Shown here in pieces: positions 17,627 through 28,100 of a DNA stretch of 64,000 nucleotides. The notes under the pieces are model-generated. The model was not told the DNA's origin, ran no database searches, and was given only the letters and a program-made list of their open reading frames with translations. The stretch's first letter is position 1; every line of letters starts with the position of its first letter. The DNA comes from Bog-159 sp035499555 (GTDB lineage: Bacteria; Acidobacteriota; Terriglobia; Bryobacterales; Bryobacteraceae), in contig DATJYO010000067.1 in NCBI GenBank assembly GCA_035499555.1, positions 1 to 64,000 of the forward strand. Direction: 5' to 3'. The translations under genes and the position numbers were made by a program.

Positions 17627-18691
17627 TCATCCGCTGTTTTCCGTGTGAGAGACCAGTTCCGGCGGACGGCGCCGCGCGGCGCGGACACGTCCCAGGATGC
17701 GCTGCTTGGTTTCGAACACCTGGCGGGCGCCGTCGCGCAGCAGGCGGATCGCCGGCGATCGCGACTTGGAGAGCCACGGCACGGAATAGGGCGCGCACCC
17801 ATACTTCTCCTTGTAGCGCCCGCCGCCGCCCCAGTCATAGAATTCGATGCCGCGCTGCTTCCAGTAACGCATGGCATACCAATGGATGGCCTCGTTGGGC
17901 CGCAGGATCTGGCCCGACCGGAAACTGGCGTTGCCCCAAAACTGCGCCACTTTGTTAAAGCCCGGAAAGATGCCGGTGGCGATACACTTGCCCCGCGGAT
18001 CGCGGGCCCGCACCAGCAGCAGCCGTCCGGTGGGGTCCACATGCCGGATCAACGCGCGCACGCGCTCGCGATCGTAAGTGGGAGCCTTGCTTTGCCTGTC
18101 GAAGACCTCCACCAACTGGGCATAAAACTCGTCGGCGAATTCCAGGTCGTGGGCTTCTTCGAGCACCACGCCGCTCTTCTCGGACTTGCGGATGCAGCGC
18201 CGGCAGGCGCTGTCCATGGACTGAAAGATGGCCTCCTCGGATTGGCGCAGATCCGTGACATAGGACTCGTATGCGCCGCAAACGAATCCCAGGCTGGCTC
18301 CGTCTTCAACCGTGAAACCGGGATCGGAGATCTCCATGTGGGCGCATTTGAGCACGCCAAAAGAGAAATCCTCGATCGCCTCCAAGGCAGCCAGTCGCGT
18401 CACCCCCGGCACCAGATTGAAACCCATGTACGGGGTGGTCCAGCCCGGAAAGGAACTGCCGAGAATTTTCAGGCCGAAACGCTGGACGGTCAGGCCGGTG
18501 AAATAGCCGGCGACCTGGGGGCCGTCGGACAATTGCACGAGTACCGGCTGCGCGCTTTGCGTCTCCGCGACAAAGTGCAGCCACGCACGGGTTTGGAAGA
18601 TGGTCCGATCCGCGAAGCCGTCCAGCATGCACTGGTCGGCCGTTTCCGGATCGATGCAACGGCAGTTCAACACCCAGTGGCAGGATATCAT
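17627..18691 (-). CDS. FemAB/GNAT-like acyltransferase (BioF2-like domain)
   Basis: This 354-residue protein resembles the FemAB-related GNAT proteins common in exopolysaccharide loci. The C-terminal half from about residue 150 holds a GNAT-like fold with RPNEAIHWYAM and YDWGGGGRYKEKYG, a pattern typical of this group. The family includes aminoacyl transferases to peptidoglycan precursors, and the glycan-cluster members are thought to acylate an amino sugar. The start at 18691 is chosen because the in-frame extension to 18844 would run into the divergent acetyltransferase gene, which starts at 18718. The donor and acceptor are unknown. Confidence 0.78.
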   Translation of the reverse strand: MISCHWVLNCRCIDPETADQCMLDGFADRTIFQTRAWLHFVAETQSAQPVLVQLSDGPQVAGYFTGLTVQRFGLKILGSSFPGWTTPYMGFNLVPGVTRLAALEAIEDFSFGVLKCAHMEISDPGFTVEDGASLGFVCGAYESYVTDLRQSEEAIFQSMDSACRRCIRKSEKSGVVLEEAHDLEFADEFYAQLVEVFDRQSKAPTYDRERVRALIRHVDPTGRLLLVRARDPRGKCIATGIFPGFNKVAQFWGNASFRSGQILRPNEAIHWYAMRYWKQRGIEFYDWGGGGRYKEKYGCAPYSVPWLSKSRSPAIRLLRDGARQVFETKQRILGRVRAARRRPPELVSHTENSG

Positions 18692-18717
18692 GAAGGGGTC
18701 TCGCCCACCGGTATGCA

Positions 18718-19344
18718 ATGCCTGCGGAAATTCGGTATCACTTGATAGCGCCTGCCGACCTGGACGGTGTCGTGGCGCTACACAGCGAGTTGCACGTGGC
18801 GATGGCGGGGATCGAGAGCCCACGCCTGTATCGTGCCGTGGCACAGGATGCTTTACGCCGCGGGCGGGCTGTCTGCGTGGTATGCACGGCCGGGAATGAG
18901 ATCGCCGGTTGTGTGACCGCCATCGTCAATGCGGCCGCCTACTGGCGGGGATTCGCCTGGCGCCGGCCAGCGCTGGCGTTGCGCATCCTGGTTCACCGGC
19001 TGACGCGGCCCGGCCCGGCAGGATCGGCGCCTGCGCTTGCGGGCGGACCGTTCGAAACCGGCCCGGCACCCGGAAGTTGGAGGGACTCAAACGACCGCAT
19101 CGCCAAGGTGCAATTCATCGGTGTGGCGCCGCGGTTTCGCGGGCAGGGCATGGGCGTCGGGCTTTACCGGCATCTGGCCGTCCACCTGCGCGAACGCGGG
19201 CTGGCGCGGATCGACGCCCGCGTCGCGGCGGATAACGCCGCCAGTACCCGGCTGCATCACGCGGCGGGATGGAAGCTCTACCCGGATGCCGCTGGAATTT
19301 TTGCCACGCTTCCGTTGACGGCGCCGGACGCCGCGGCCCGGTGA
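18718..19344 (+). CDS. GNAT family N-acetyltransferase
   Basis: This 208-residue protein has the acetyl-CoA-binding motif A in the form VAPRFRGQGMGVGLY near residue 138, followed by ARVAADNAAS and HHAAGW, as in GNAT motif B. It probably transfers an acetyl group to an amine, perhaps an amino sugar of the cluster product. It is divergent from the FemAB-like gene with a 26-base gap. An insertion of about 35 residues rich in Gly, Pro and Ala around residues 98-125 separates the N-terminal strands from motif A. It converges with the first arylsulfotransferase gene at 48 bases. Confidence 0.82.
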   Translation: MPAEIRYHLIAPADLDGVVALHSELHVAMAGIESPRLYRAVAQDALRRGRAVCVVCTAGNEIAGCVTAIVNAAAYWRGFAWRRPALALRILVHRLTRPGPAGSAPALAGGPFETGPAPGSWRDSNDRIAKVQFIGVAPRFRGQGMGVGLYRHLAVHLRERGLARIDARVAADNAASTRLHHAAGWKLYPDAAGIFATLPLTAPDAAAR

Positions 19345-19392
19345 ATGAGCGCCGGGCAGGCCGGGATAATGGTCCAGCCGGCTTCCCCGCGC

Positions 19393-21516
19393 CTACGTGG
19401 TTGGCGGCGAGTACAAATTCAACATCTGCCAGCCGCGATAGTGTTCCGGGCCGACCAGGTTGAGCAGTATGTTAGCCGGTCCGACTTGGGGGGCGGGAGG
19501 AGTCGGCCCGACTTCCATGCTGTCGCCGTTGGTGGTATTCAGCCGGATGAATATGACCGGGTTTTCGAAGAAGAAATTCCCATTCGTCAGTATTTGGGCG
19601 CTGCCCATAGCCGTCGAGTAGGCGCCTAAATCGACGCTGACCCCGGTTGTGGCGACCTGCACCGTGTGGGCGCTTTCGCTGAATGCCAATGCCATCCCGC
19701 GGCTGTTGCAGTCGTTGGGACCACAAGCACTGCCCAGTCCCGGCACCCCGCCCGTGCTCTGCGTGGGCGAAGACACGCGGGTATTGCCGTTATCGAAAAT
19801 CGTCACGGGGCCCTTGCCGCCGTTCTCGATCCCCACATCGTGCTGGTGGGAGTACCAGGGCCAGGGGTCGTTATAGGTGTTGACGAATGTAAAGTCGGTG
19901 CTGCCGGGACCCATGCGCCAGACAATCGAGCTGTTACCCTTCCCGTCCCGATAGTCGATCTCGACCACCCAGTCCTGGTGGCGGATCGAGAAGATGAGGT
20001 CGCCGCCCTCGTTGGCGGAGCCGCCGCTATGGGGCCAATAGTAGAGCGAATTGCCGTGCAGCCAATCGTGCGCCAGGGGGGCGATATTGCCGGGGCTCAG
20101 CAGAAACATTGGGGGGCAGCCAGAAGTGGCGGCGCCGCAGGTTTCGCCTAACACGGCGGTCCGGCTGACCGGAAGCCGGTTGTAGCCGTTCCCACCCAGG
20201 TTAGGGGCAAAGGAATCCCAATACCAGACCACCTGCCAGTTGGTGTCCAGCACCACGATGAAGTCGCCGATGACGTCCACCGGCAGGCCGCTGGTGTCGC
20301 CCTGGGTTCCGGCGGGGAAGATTTTTTCCGCATCCAGCAAGACAGCGGTATAGCCATTCGGCAGGGTTTGAATGGCGTCGTGATGAAAAGCGCCCGTACA
20401 ACCGGCTCCCACCGGCGGAGGCGTCGGTATCGCGCGGCAAGAGCCGCCATTCACCGCGCCCATGGCGGTGAGTTGCTGCTGGATGATACCCATGTTGGTT
20501 TCGCGGATGACGTTACCCGCCAGGTCGATCTGGCGCAGAAGCTGCCCGCTGGTGATCGTGGGATCCCAGGCCACGTCATTCTGCATGGTGATGAAGCCCC
20601 CACCCGGCAACGGCCGCACCATGACGTCGTCACTGGTCAGGTCGTTCGCGTTGTAATACCAGATGATGTTGCCCGTCAGATCGGTGGCCGTGTCCGGATA
20701 ATTCGAATTCACGCCGCCTCCCGGCTCCAGCAGATTATGCAGGAGGATCGGTTCGCTGGTATCGGTCGGCGTACCGCTCGCCGGCACTTTGAGTGTGAAC
20801 TTCGGGAACTTGATCGAAGCCGGCAAAGCGCCGGTCACGAAGTTCAACGTGGGCCCATTGGTTATCACGCCGCCGCTGGTCCGGACCTGAGCGTACACAC
20901 TGTACGTCGTGCTCGGGTACATACCGGCCAACTCAAAGGTGACCGAGCCGGGTGAATGACAGCCAACCCAGTTGGTCTGTGTCGCCGGCGCAGAGCCGGA
21001 GACCGGTTGAAACACAGCCCGCGTCGTGCTCCCGCCGGCGCAGGCCGGTATGCTGAACAGAAACACCAGAGAATTCGGCGTCGCAGCCACCGCCGGGTTG
21101 CCCCCGCTCACAATGCCATTCACCCGATACGTCACGGTTTTCGAGGCTGATGCACCAGAGACGAAATCCTTGACGACGACTTGAATCTTGTAAGTGCCTT
21201 CGATGGTAACGGGCATCCACACGAACGGCTGTGAGGTCCAGGCGCCGCCGTTCAGCGTACCCACATTGAAATCCTTGACCAGGACGAAGCTGCTGGCGTT
21301 CGGGGCTTGAATATTAAACTGAAATGTAACCGGGCCGACTGCCGAATCGGTGGCCGCCGCGGTCCAGGTAATAGTAGTGCCGATAGGCTGCGGAAATGGG
21401 GCCGAGGGCGCCAAGGTAATGCCGGAAATGCCTCCCCAGAGCGGAGCAGACACGCCGAAAAATGATGCTAAGCAGCAGAAAACAAAGGTTATGGGAGCTT
21501 TTTTTCCAATCTCCAT
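19393..21516 (-). CDS. Secreted arylsulfotransferase-fold (ASST) protein, paralogue 1
   Basis: This 707-residue exported protein has a signal peptide at about residues 1-28 and an Ig-like domain to about 130. A long C-terminal propeller follows with the motifs of the arylsulfotransferase family: FHHDAI, DWLHGNS near residue 480, SHQHD near residue 557 and FDNGNTR. ASST enzymes move sulfate between phenolic esters through a histidine. Histidines are present at the conserved places, but I cannot confirm activity. The ATG at 21516 is preferred over an in-frame GTG at 21528. A strong promoter lies at 21579-21608. The ending YRGWQMLNLY is shared with the other two paralogues. Confidence 0.82.
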   Translation of the reverse strand: MEIGKKAPITFVFCCLASFFGVSAPLWGGISGITLAPSAPFPQPIGTTITWTAAATDSAVGPVTFQFNIQAPNASSFVLVKDFNVGTLNGGAWTSQPFVWMPVTIEGTYKIQVVVKDFVSGASASKTVTYRVNGIVSGGNPAVAATPNSLVFLFSIPACAGGSTTRAVFQPVSGSAPATQTNWVGCHSPGSVTFELAGMYPSTTYSVYAQVRTSGGVITNGPTLNFVTGALPASIKFPKFTLKVPASGTPTDTSEPILLHNLLEPGGGVNSNYPDTATDLTGNIIWYYNANDLTSDDVMVRPLPGGGFITMQNDVAWDPTITSGQLLRQIDLAGNVIRETNMGIIQQQLTAMGAVNGGSCRAIPTPPPVGAGCTGAFHHDAIQTLPNGYTAVLLDAEKIFPAGTQGDTSGLPVDVIGDFIVVLDTNWQVVWYWDSFAPNLGGNGYNRLPVSRTAVLGETCGAATSGCPPMFLLSPGNIAPLAHDWLHGNSLYYWPHSGGSANEGGDLIFSIRHQDWVVEIDYRDGKGNSSIVWRMGPGSTDFTFVNTYNDPWPWYSHQHDVGIENGGKGPVTIFDNGNTRVSSPTQSTGGVPGLGSACGPNDCNSRGMALAFSESAHTVQVATTGVSVDLGAYSTAMGSAQILTNGNFFFENPVIFIRLNTTNGDSMEVGPTPPAPQVGPANILLNLVGPEHYRGWQMLNLYSPPTT

Positions 21517-21578
21517 AAAAGCCGTCACGGATAGCCTTCAGCCTGTCGATTGCGCTGCACGGCCGGATTGATTCTCTC

Positions 21579-21608
21579 ACTATAGGTTGGCGCATAAGAG
21601 CATGTCAA
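21579..21608 (-). promoter_or_regulatory. Sigma70-type promoter for ASST paralogue 1
   Basis: On the minus strand TTGACA (21603-21608) and TATAGT (21579-21584) are separated by 18 bases. The predicted leader is about 55 bases. Confidence 0.7.
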
Positions 21609-21747
21609 TCCAACACCAGACAGTACCAGACGCGCCACAGAAGCTGGTACGAACGGGTCATTTTCCCCGGCTGCGCAGTGGATCCGGGATGGACAATTGT
21701 CGAGAGATAACCGGGCGATCTTCTAGTACTGGCCGATGCCGGAACGT

Positions 21748-21777
21748 TTGACACTCGTTCGATGCGATACATATACT
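21748..21777 (+). promoter_or_regulatory. Sigma70-type promoter for ASST paralogue 2
   Basis: TTGACA (21748-21753) and TATACT (21772-21777) are separated by 18 bases. The predicted leader to the TTG start is about 145 bases, long enough for extra regulation. Confidence 0.7.
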
Positions 21778-21928
21778 GGGTTGGGTTTCGTCTGACTTTC
21801 GGTCTCCTCTTGACTCCGGCCGGCGGATACGGTACCGGTACGCAACGAAGTTTACTTTCGATCCGCAACGCTCGGATAATCGGAGGGCACGCATTAGAAA
21901 AAGGGCTCCCTTGAAAGAGGTAATTCGT

Positions 21929-23980
21929 TTGAAACGGACAAACTTTATTTATGCCACGGGCCTGTTGGCGGTGGCCGCGATATCCCCGATGTACGCCACG
22001 GTGACGATCCAGTCCGTGACGCCTTCTGCCGCTTCTCCCCAGCCTTTGGGCACGCCCATCATCTGGAAGGTGACTGCCACGGACACGAATCCGAACAGTC
22101 TGACTTTTCGATTCAGCGTGGCCACCACCACGGGCACGCTGGTCACCACCAGCGACTACAACGTCGGCACAAGTTCCGGGGGAGTCTGGTCCGCCCAACC
22201 GTTCGTTTGGGCTTATATCGGCGGGGAAGGTTCTTACGTCGTCCAGATCATCGCGAAGGACTGGGTCACCGGGGAGTCGGCCACCAGAAAGTTGGGGTAC
22301 CAGTTGGTCACGCGCGTGGCGGCCGGCACAGCCGCGGTACACGCCACCGCCAATCCGCTGGTCGCGATATTCAGCGCGCCGGCCTGCGCCACGGGAAGCA
22401 CCATGAGGGTGGGATTCTATCCCGCCGGCAAGCCTAACGCCACCACCTACACAAACTCCCTGGCGTGCAGCGGCAAAAGCATGAACTTCTATATCGCCGG
22501 GATGGCGCCTACCAGCACTTACTCCATGTACTCGCAGACCATCACCGGCGGAAAGAAAGTCAATGGCACGACCCTCAGTTTCACCACGCAGGCCTTGCCA
22601 TCCAAAGTTGCGGGGGGCTATTTTCCCACCTTCACCCAGGTAGTGCCGCCGTCGCCGAGCGATTCCAACGACACGCTGCTGTGGGCTTTCACGAAGATCA
22701 TCGTGCCGGTCGCTACGGATTTGAGCGGAAACATCATCTGGTATTACGGGAACGGCTCGGGCACGCTCCTGACGCGCCCGGTTACGGGCACCAACGGCAC
22801 CACCATGCTGACCATCCAGAACGGGAGGTCATGGGATTCCTCGAATGTAGTACAACAGATTTTGCAGGAGATCGATCTGGGCGGCAACCTGGTCCATCAG
22901 ACGAATACCGGGATCGTCTCCAATCAACTGGTGGCCCTGGGCGCCACCGACGCGGCACCCTGCGGGCAGTTCAAGTCTCCTAAAGTCGGGGACGCCTGCC
23001 TGAATGATTTTCACCATGAAGCCATCCGGTTGCCGAACGGGTATACGGCCTTCATGGCGCATGTGGAAAAGCTCTTTCCGGCCGGGACGCAGGGCGCGCC
23101 CGGCAGCGCGCCGGTCGATGTTCTGGGCGAAATGGTGATCGTCCTGGACCAGAACTGGAATGTAACCTGGTACTACGACGCGTTCAACGAGTTGGACATC
23201 AACCGCGCGGCTCCCTTAGGCGAAACCTGCTCGGCAGGCTCGTCGGATTGTCCCACGAACCTTTTCCTGTCTACCAAATGCAACGACTGGACCCATTCCA
23301 ATACGGTTGACTACGTGGCTTCGAGCGACAATCCGGACTACGGCGATTTCCTGGTTTCCATGCGGAACCAGGATCAGATCATCCGGATTCGCTACAACAA
23401 TGGCGCGGGAAGCTGCGCGGCGACGGCGCCGAATTGCATCGTCTGGGCCATGGGGCCTCCGGACGGACTGCCGCAAAGCAATTTCATGTTCGACAACATT
23501 TACAATGACCAGTGGCCCTGGTTCTCGCATCAACACGACGCCACCTATGCCAGCAGCGGCATACCCAAGACCATCAACAACTATACCGGACCGCTGCTCA
23601 CCATTTTCGACAACGGCAATACCCGCTTTTCGTCGGGGCCGCTGGGCGGCTGCCTGCCGAGCGACTGCCAAAGCCGCGGCATGGCATTGATCGTTTCTCA
23701 GGAGCCGGTCGGCGATTGTACTTCCTCCTGCACGCAGGGGATCGTAGGACCGGTACTGTCGCAGCAATTGGGAATGGAAGCAACGGCATTGGGCAGCGCT
23801 CAGTATCTGACCAACGGGAACTATTTCTTCCAGACGGGGATATCGAACGCGGACACGCAGGCCATCGAGATCCAGCCGACGACGTTTCCCAACGGCACCC
23901 AGGTGATGAACGTGGAGTCGGTGGATTACTCCTATCGCGGCTGGCAGATGACCAGTCTGTACAACGTGCCGAGTTTGTAG
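21929..23980 (+). CDS. Secreted arylsulfotransferase-fold (ASST) protein, paralogue 2
   Basis: This 683-residue protein has a signal peptide (MKRTNFIYATG then a hydrophobic run), an Ig-like domain to about residue 125 and a propeller with the family motifs. These are FHHEAI, NDWTHSN near residue 452, SHQHD near residue 532 and FDNGNTR; the end reads YRGWQMTSLY. It is clearly a paralogue of the divergent gene beside it. The start is a TTG at 21929, with AGAGG eight bases upstream; an in-frame TTG at 21911 is possible. Predicted location is the periplasm or cell exterior. Sulfate transfer between aromatic compounds is the family activity; activity here is inferred. Confidence 0.82.
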   Translation: MKRTNFIYATGLLAVAAISPMYATVTIQSVTPSAASPQPLGTPIIWKVTATDTNPNSLTFRFSVATTTGTLVTTSDYNVGTSSGGVWSAQPFVWAYIGGEGSYVVQIIAKDWVTGESATRKLGYQLVTRVAAGTAAVHATANPLVAIFSAPACATGSTMRVGFYPAGKPNATTYTNSLACSGKSMNFYIAGMAPTSTYSMYSQTITGGKKVNGTTLSFTTQALPSKVAGGYFPTFTQVVPPSPSDSNDTLLWAFTKIIVPVATDLSGNIIWYYGNGSGTLLTRPVTGTNGTTMLTIQNGRSWDSSNVVQQILQEIDLGGNLVHQTNTGIVSNQLVALGATDAAPCGQFKSPKVGDACLNDFHHEAIRLPNGYTAFMAHVEKLFPAGTQGAPGSAPVDVLGEMVIVLDQNWNVTWYYDAFNELDINRAAPLGETCSAGSSDCPTNLFLSTKCNDWTHSNTVDYVASSDNPDYGDFLVSMRNQDQIIRIRYNNGAGSCAATAPNCIVWAMGPPDGLPQSNFMFDNIYNDQWPWFSHQHDATYASSGIPKTINNYTGPLLTIFDNGNTRFSSGPLGGCLPSDCQSRGMALIVSQEPVGDCTSSCTQGIVGPVLSQQLGMEATALGSAQYLTNGNYFFQTGISNADTQAIEIQPTTFPNGTQVMNVESVDYSYRGWQMTSLYNVPSL

Positions 23981-23998
23981 GGGCGGGTTCTACGCGTA

Positions 23999-24021
23999 GT
24001 GGCGGGCGGGTAGCCCGCCAC
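23999..24021. terminator. Hairpin between convergent ASST and sulfotransferase genes
   Basis: A perfect 9-bp stem, GTGGCGGGC with GCCCGCCAC, closes a GGGTA loop between two convergent stops. There is no following T-tract, so it is a possible two-way terminator or a mRNA-end stabiliser, not a classical intrinsic terminator. Confidence 0.5.
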
Positions 24022-24032
24022 CTGTCGCGTGC

Positions 24033-24896
24033 TTAAAGCAGATCCAGATCCTGCAGGCTATAGCCGAACGCGCGCGTACGCGTTTCGAACTTGTCGATGC
24101 ACTCCTGAATGACGGCTTTCGAGCCCGGTTCCTGCGCCAACTTGCGCCATTGGGCGAAGTACTTGTCGTTGTGCGTGGAGGTAGCTTCGAAAGTGGTGGT
24201 CGGGTGAGGCTCTAATCCCAAAAACTTGTAAATAGCGGCCAGACTGGGCAGCGGCTGCGAGATCAGCGTCTCATATTTAACAGTCATGACGCGTTTCAGG
24301 TGCGGCCGGTCCTTTTCGAAAGTCTCATGGGCGACCAGCCAGTGTTCTACCAGCGATGCCAGCCCGGTGGGACTCCACTTTTCCGTCGCCAGCGAGACTG
24401 CTACGGGATGACGCTCGATGATGACGAACCAGGAGTTCGGGAAAACGGCCTGCAGAAAGCGGGTCCAGAGGATGTTCGGCGGCGATTTCTCGAGCAAAAA
24501 GCGCTTCGAGAGATCGAAAAACGGGAACCATTCCAGAGCCAGCTTGGTCTTACTCTCTTCGGTCAGAAATTCGGAATCTTCGGTCAGGTTGGCGTCCGGG
24601 GAGAATGCGAATTTGCCGGGCCCGCCCCAGAAGATGGCCGGCGGATACACGCTTTGCAGATACTGGCCCTCATCCTCGGCGCCGAGCCACTCGTTGGCGT
24701 CCTGGTTGTTGGCAAAACCGCTGATTTCGGGGTGCTCGCGCAGCATGCGGAACAGTAACGTGGTGCCGCTGCGGTGCAACCCGCCCAGAATCGCAAACGG
24801 ATGCGTCTGGCCGATCTGGCGGGCCTCTTCGGGAGTCAGTTTTGAGGCCGGCGCCTTGATATATGTGACGAGGTCGTCGCTAATGGACTCTGGCAT
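24033..24896 (-). CDS. PAPS-dependent sulfotransferase family protein
   Basis: This 287-residue cytoplasmic protein has GGLHRSGTTLLFRML at about residues 38-52, the loop that binds the 5'-phosphosulfate of PAPS. FVIIERHPVAVSLA near residue 157 supplies the Arg and Ser that bind the 3'-phosphate. It should sulfate a glycan, lipid or small molecule. It converges on ASST paralogue 2, so sulfate chemistry is clustered here. AGGAGG abuts the ATG without a spacer, which leaves the exact start uncertain. The substrate cannot be deduced. Confidence 0.85.
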   Translation of the reverse strand: MPESISDDLVTYIKAPASKLTPEEARQIGQTHPFAILGGLHRSGTTLLFRMLREHPEISGFANNQDANEWLGAEDEGQYLQSVYPPAIFWGGPGKFAFSPDANLTEDSEFLTEESKTKLALEWFPFFDLSKRFLLEKSPPNILWTRFLQAVFPNSWFVIIERHPVAVSLATEKWSPTGLASLVEHWLVAHETFEKDRPHLKRVMTVKYETLISQPLPSLAAIYKFLGLEPHPTTTFEATSTHNDKYFAQWRKLAQEPGSKAVIQECIDKFETRTRAFGYSLQDLDLL

Positions 24897-25141
24897 CCTC
24901 CTAAGGTAGCCTATCCGTTTTGAATTTGTCCAGCTTGGATAGCGGATCTGGCTTTGAAAGCAGTCATTTACAGACCGCCAACAGTACTAGACGCTGGTAC
25001 CCGAAAGACGGCCGGGCAGCGACGGCCATGGTACACTGGCAGAACGGGCGCCGCAGGGTCTCACTCAAACCGTTGCGGAAGTTTTCCTATTCATCGTTAA
25101 GTAGGTTACAGCGGTGCGTTTTGGTTTTTGGGCGCGCCGCG

Positions 25142-25148
25142 AAGGAGG
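25142..25148 (+). promoter_or_regulatory. Ribosome binding site of the TonB receptor gene
   Basis: AAGGAGG ends seven bases before the ATG at 25156 and fixes the start. The 259-base gap upstream separates it from the divergent sulfotransferase gene; no clear -35/-10 pair was found there. Confidence 0.75.
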
Positions 25149-25155
25149 ATTGTAG

Positions 25156-28100
25156 ATGTTCGATCGGCTGCGACTTTCGTTATCGCTGCTAGTCTGGGCC
25201 TGTCTGGTGACGGCCGTCTGGGCGCAGGCGCCGGTGGGATCGCTCACCGGCACCGCGCACGACTCTACGGGCGCAGTCATGCCCGGAGTGAACGTAACCG
25301 TAACGAACAAAGACACCGGCCTGGCGCGGCAAATGACCACGTCAGCGGAAGGTATCTTCAGCGCGGCGTCGTTGCCCGCGGGCGTTTACGAGGTGCAGGC
25401 GACGGCCACCGGTTTCCGTACGCTGAACCTCACCGCCACGGTACAGGCCGGCGTCGTCACCACTGTCGATCTGGAGCTGCAATTAGGCGCCGAGACGGAA
25501 GTCGTCAACGTGCAGGGCGAGAGCGCTCAGATCAACTATGACAGCCACGAGATCTCCGGCACCATTTCCCACGACAAGATCCAGGATCTGCCGGTCAATG
25601 GCCGCAGCTTCCTGCAACTATCCATGCTGGAGCCGGGCGTCAGCGTTTCAGCCAACAACGTAGGGCAGTACAACAAACAGTTCGACGTTTCCGTTCTGGG
25701 CTCCAGTTCGGCGAATAACTCCGTGCGCATCACCGTGGACGGGGCCAGCGTGACGGACGCGATCAACGGCGGCACGCAGCAGAACTTTTCGCAGGAAGTG
25801 GTCCAGGAATTCCAGCTTTCGTCAGCCAATTTCGACCTGTCCACGGGCATCGGCGCGGGCGGCGCCATCAACGTGGTGACGCGTTCGGGCGGCAACGATT
25901 TTCACGGCAGCACCTTCTTCTTCTACCGCGATCACAATATGTCGGCCTATCCGCTGCTGGCACACGAGCCGGGTGAACCGGCCAGCCCGTACTTCGCACG
26001 CAAGCAGGAAGGCTACTGGTTCGGTGGCCCTATCAAGAAAGACAAATTGTTCTTCTTTTCCGCCCTGGAGCACATCGACCAGACGGCCCTGTATAGCGCT
26101 TTCCCCAGCGATCCGTTGTTCCAGTCGTTTGGCACGAATGCACCGAGCCCGTATCACGCCAATGAGCTGACGGAGCGGTTGGATTGGCGCATCAACACCA
26201 AGAACAACGCCTTCTTGCGATATTCTCATGACGGCAACAATTCCTTTGCGCCTCCAGGCATCGGCGATTTGCCGTCCGACTGGAATGTCAACACGAATTG
26301 GGCGGATTCCGGGGTCTTCTCGCTGATCAGCGTAGTCACCCCGAACGTGGCCAATGAGTTCCGCTATTCCTACACGTTCTGGTCGAATACCAACAGCCCG
26401 CCGACGTTCGATCAGTGTCCGGCACCGTGTAATGGATGGGGTTATGGCCCATCCAACAACCCGGTCAATGCGGACGGTCCCATGATCACCATCCTGGGAG
26501 TCAACGATTTCGCCATGGGGCAATCGGCCACTGCCCCGCAGAGCCGCCTGCTGCGGCGCCATATCGTTGCCGACAACGTCAGCATGCAAAAGGGCACGCA
26601 CTCCATCAAGTTCGGCGGCTATTGGGAATATGCGAAAGGAACCGGCTCCTACGCTTACGCCGATCCGGCGTCGATGGAACTGTGGTCGCCCGAGCTGGTG
26701 CAGGCGTACAATCAGCAACTGGCGGCCGAGGGATACGGCAGCTATCAGATCCGTCTGCCATCCAGCTTCAACACGGTATCCGATATCCTGAAACTGCCGG
26801 TGTATGCCTTCACCATCGGCGTCGGGAATCCCACACAGCCTCCTTTGTACAACCGGGGTAACGCGGACCATGACAACCTGTTCCACTTCTATGGCGAGGA
26901 CACCTGGAAGGTCACCCCGCGCTTCAGCTTGAACTATGGATTGGCGTGGTCTTTTGAGAGCAATGCCTTGAATTTCGACCTTTTGAAACCCTCCTACCTG
27001 GAGCCCATTTTCGGAGCGAACGGCCTGGGACACGAGCGGCACCAGCCGCACAATTTCAGTCCCATGCTGGGATTTGCCTGGTCGGTGGGGAAGGACAACA
27101 AGACGGTCATACGGGCCGGCGCGGCGATCTACTACGACACCTGGGATATCTACAACCGCCTGCTCGAGCGGGTACAACTCTCGCCGCTCGGTACGGGGCG
27201 CGTTCCGCTGCCGGATAGCGCCTTCTTCGGCTTCCTCTCGGGCCTGCTGAGTCATCCGCCAACCATGGTACCGACCAGCTTCAACGGCCAGCCCACCACG
27301 TTCACGGGCTACGGCGTGGAACAGGATCTGGCCATTCTCATCGCCGGCGCCGAAAAGGAACTCACGCCTACCAGCAGCACGCCCCCGGGAACTACCAATA
27401 TCCAGTTGTTCAAGACTTCCATCGGCTTGCTCCCCACCAACTTCAAGCTGCCTTATTCCGAGCAGGCCAGCATTGGGGTTCAACGCGAGCTGCGCAGCGA
27501 CCTGATGGTCAGCGCGGATTTCGTTTTCCGGCAGTACATGCACCAGTTGATCATAAACGCCGACTTGAATCACTACTACAGCGCCGGGGGCGCTATTGTC
27601 CCGAAGTGTGTAGGGAGTCAATCGGTGGATATTGCGGCGGAGTGCTCGTCGGGTCCCCTGGAGGCGGATCTCAGCGGCGCCCGCTCGCATTACGAAGGCC
27701 TGCTGATGAAACTGACCAAGCGATTCTCGCACCGCACGACCGGCACGCTATCTTATGCCTACGCGAACGCGGTCGGGTACAACGGCCTGATCGACAACAG
27801 CAACTATTTTGCGAGCTGGGGTCCCAGTATGGGGCACCAGACTCTGACCGGCTCGCTGGTGGTGGCCTTGCCGCTGGGATTCCAGGTGTCGGGCATCACC
27901 TCGTTCCAGAGCGCCGCACCGTTCCAACCGTTCGTGACGGGAGTGGACTTCAACGGGAACGGGGTGTTCGGCGCGGCCGGCGAATCCATCTTCCCCGGAG
28001 CACCTCTGCCCGGTAGCGGATTCAACGAGTTCGGCATCGGCAAGGGCAAGGGCGACCTGCTCAACCTGGTGAACCAGTACAACCAGACTTACGCCGGCAC

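Larger units (their letters stand above)
21529..21928. other. Divergent intergenic region between ASST paralogues 1 and 2
   Basis: No coding region is supported in these 400 bases. The stretch holds two oppositely directed promoters (21579-21608 and 21748-21777) whose -35 boxes are about 140 bases apart. The right-hand side also carries a leader of roughly 145 bases before the TTG start of paralogue 2. No convincing operator dyad or riboswitch was recognised. Confidence 0.6.

Noticed and set aside
18692..18844. An in-frame extension of the FemAB-like gene
   Set aside because: It runs into the divergent GNAT gene, and the extra residues are Arg/Pro-rich with no family match.
25822..27732. A 636-residue open frame on the minus strand
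   Set aside because: It mirrors the TonB receptor gene. The composition is that of an antisense shadow, with no motifs or ribosome site.
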